Shown in pieces: positions 5,583 to 6,202 of a stretch of 6,202 nucleotides of DNA. A program made the translations under genes and the position numbers. Positions within the stretch are counted from its first letter, which is position 1. Each line of letters opens with the position of its first letter. A model generated the notes under the pieces. That model searched no databases, was not told where the DNA came from, and saw only the letters and a list, made by a program, of their open reading frames with translations. This stretch comes from JBBRHH01 sp038222915 (GTDB lineage: Bacteria > Planctomycetota > Phycisphaerae > Tepidisphaerales > Tepidisphaeraceae): NCBI GenBank assembly GCA_038222915.1, contig JBBRHH010000384.1, positions 1 to 6,202 of the forward strand, in the 5' to 3' direction.

Positions 5583-6202
5583 ACCGTGGCCGCACCACCA
5601 TCTCCATCCTGCTGATTATCTCACTGCTGCTCACGGGTTTCGTGCGCGATCGCGTGACCATGCAGCGCCAGAAGCTTGTTCCCCCGCCCACGAATGTTGC
5701 CCGCCTGAAAAACCTCAACAGCTTCTCGCTGGCCCTTCTTCTGGGCGGCCTGCGCGGCCCGCTGGTCATGTATCTCTGGCCAAGCGTCGAAAACCAGAAG
5801 AACCAGAAAGACCTCGAAGACATCGACACCAAGATCGAAATGATCCGCCTGCTTCAGCCGGAATTCGACTCGGTCCACATCTTCCAGATGTGGAACAAGG
5901 CGTACAACCTCAGTGTTCAGATGTCGAGCGTTTACAACAAGTACCTCATGGTGCTCGACGCCCTCGACTACGGCCATCGCATCGACGCCGAACGCCCGGA
6001 CGACATCAACATCCAAGTCGCCATCGCCGGCCTCTACTTCGACAAGCTCGGCGAGAGCGCCGAAAAACGCCTCTACAACAACTGGCTCCGCCGCGACACC
6101 CTCCCGCACCAGGGCGCCGAGCGCAGCGGCAGCGATCCCAACTTCCGCCGCTCGCGCCATGACCAGATGCTCGACGCCCGCGGCCCCATCCTTCCCGAGT
6201 TC
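5579..6202 (+). CDS. Membrane-anchored helical-repeat (TPR-like) protein, 3' end beyond window
   Basis: An ATG at 5579 opens a frame with no stop for 208 codons to the window edge. Residues 6-21 (TTISILLIISLLLTGF) are a signal anchor, so the body is probably exported. A second hydrophobic, Gly-rich stretch, LALLLGGLRGPLVMYLWPSV (51-70), may dip into or cross the membrane. Then come amphipathic helices with IRLLQPEFDSVHIFQMWNKA (89-108), YNLSV, and later IAGLYFDKLGESAEKRLY (149-166). The pattern 'LxPxFxxVxxFQxWNxAYNxSV' is one I associate with TPR-like membrane proteins of planctomycetes and related bacteria, often beside ABC genes; that is recollection, not a search. The start overlaps the permease stop by 4 nt with a strong ribosome binding site, so the two products are probably made in step and act together. 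Function is unknown. Confidence 0.82.
   Translation, partial: MNRGRTTISILLIISLLLTGFVRDRVTMQRQKLVPPPTNVARLKNLNSFSLALLLGGLRGPLVMYLWPSVENQKNQKDLEDIDTKIEMIRLLQPEFDSVHIFQMWNKAYNLSVQMSSVYNKYLMVLDALDYGHRIDAERPDDINIQVAIAGLYFDKLGESAEKRLYNNWLRRDTLPHQGAERSGSDPNFRRSRHDQMLDARGPILPEF

Noticed and set aside
5621..6160. Open minus-strand frame of 179 codons opposite the helical-repeat gene
   Set aside because: It has an Ala/Val/Glu-rich composition typical of the reverse frame of GC-rich coding DNA. The plus strand has a strong ribosome binding site, an overlap start and sensible membrane segments.
1..6202. tRNA, rRNA, CRISPR array, insertion sequence or attachment site
   Set aside because: Reading both strands I saw no cloverleaf, no regularly spaced repeats, no transposase motif and no terminal inverted repeats or target duplications.

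Overview
The window looks like a chromosomal stretch from a member of the Planctomycetota, possibly Phycisphaerae. This is an inference from protein style and gene order, not from a marker gene. The strongest hints are the large ABC-2-type permease with a long exported insert, the membrane-anchored helical-repeat protein translated directly after it, and a small anchored orphan protein of a kind I associate with this phylum. The right-hand operon looks more GC-rich than the left third, which fits an accessory left end next to a resident right end.

Left part (1-943): after a possible acidic C-terminal tail of an upstream gene (1-51) comes a compact type II toxin-antitoxin module. A Phd/YefM-family antitoxin (132-368) overlaps a VapC-like PIN-domain RNase (365-799). 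A good promoter (TTGTTT, 17 bp, TACACT) sits in front. An inverted repeat carrying two TGTACA hexamers covers its -10 box, which is what an autorepressed operator should look like.

Middle (944-2290): an unrecognised single-pass membrane protein (944-1480) converges on a minus-strand YbgC/4HBT-type hotdog thioesterase (1495-1881) with only 14 bp between stop codons. Divergent from the thioesterase is rpsU (2070-2243), encoding ribosomal protein S21. It has a recognisable promoter, a roughly 75-nt leader with a GC-rich hairpin followed by a T-run, and a weak terminator candidate downstream.

Right part (2374-6202): a three-gene operon runs off the window. It encodes an ABC ATPase (2374-3276), a 760-residue permease with about 8 membrane segments and a roughly 400-residue exported domain (3300-5582), and a membrane-anchored, probably TPR-like protein (5579 to beyond 6202). 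The third gene overlaps the permease by ATGA and has a near-perfect Shine-Dalgarno sequence. The three products probably form one envelope complex with an unknown substrate. This is the best candidate here for an undescribed system.

No tRNA, rRNA, CRISPR array or insertion sequence was seen.
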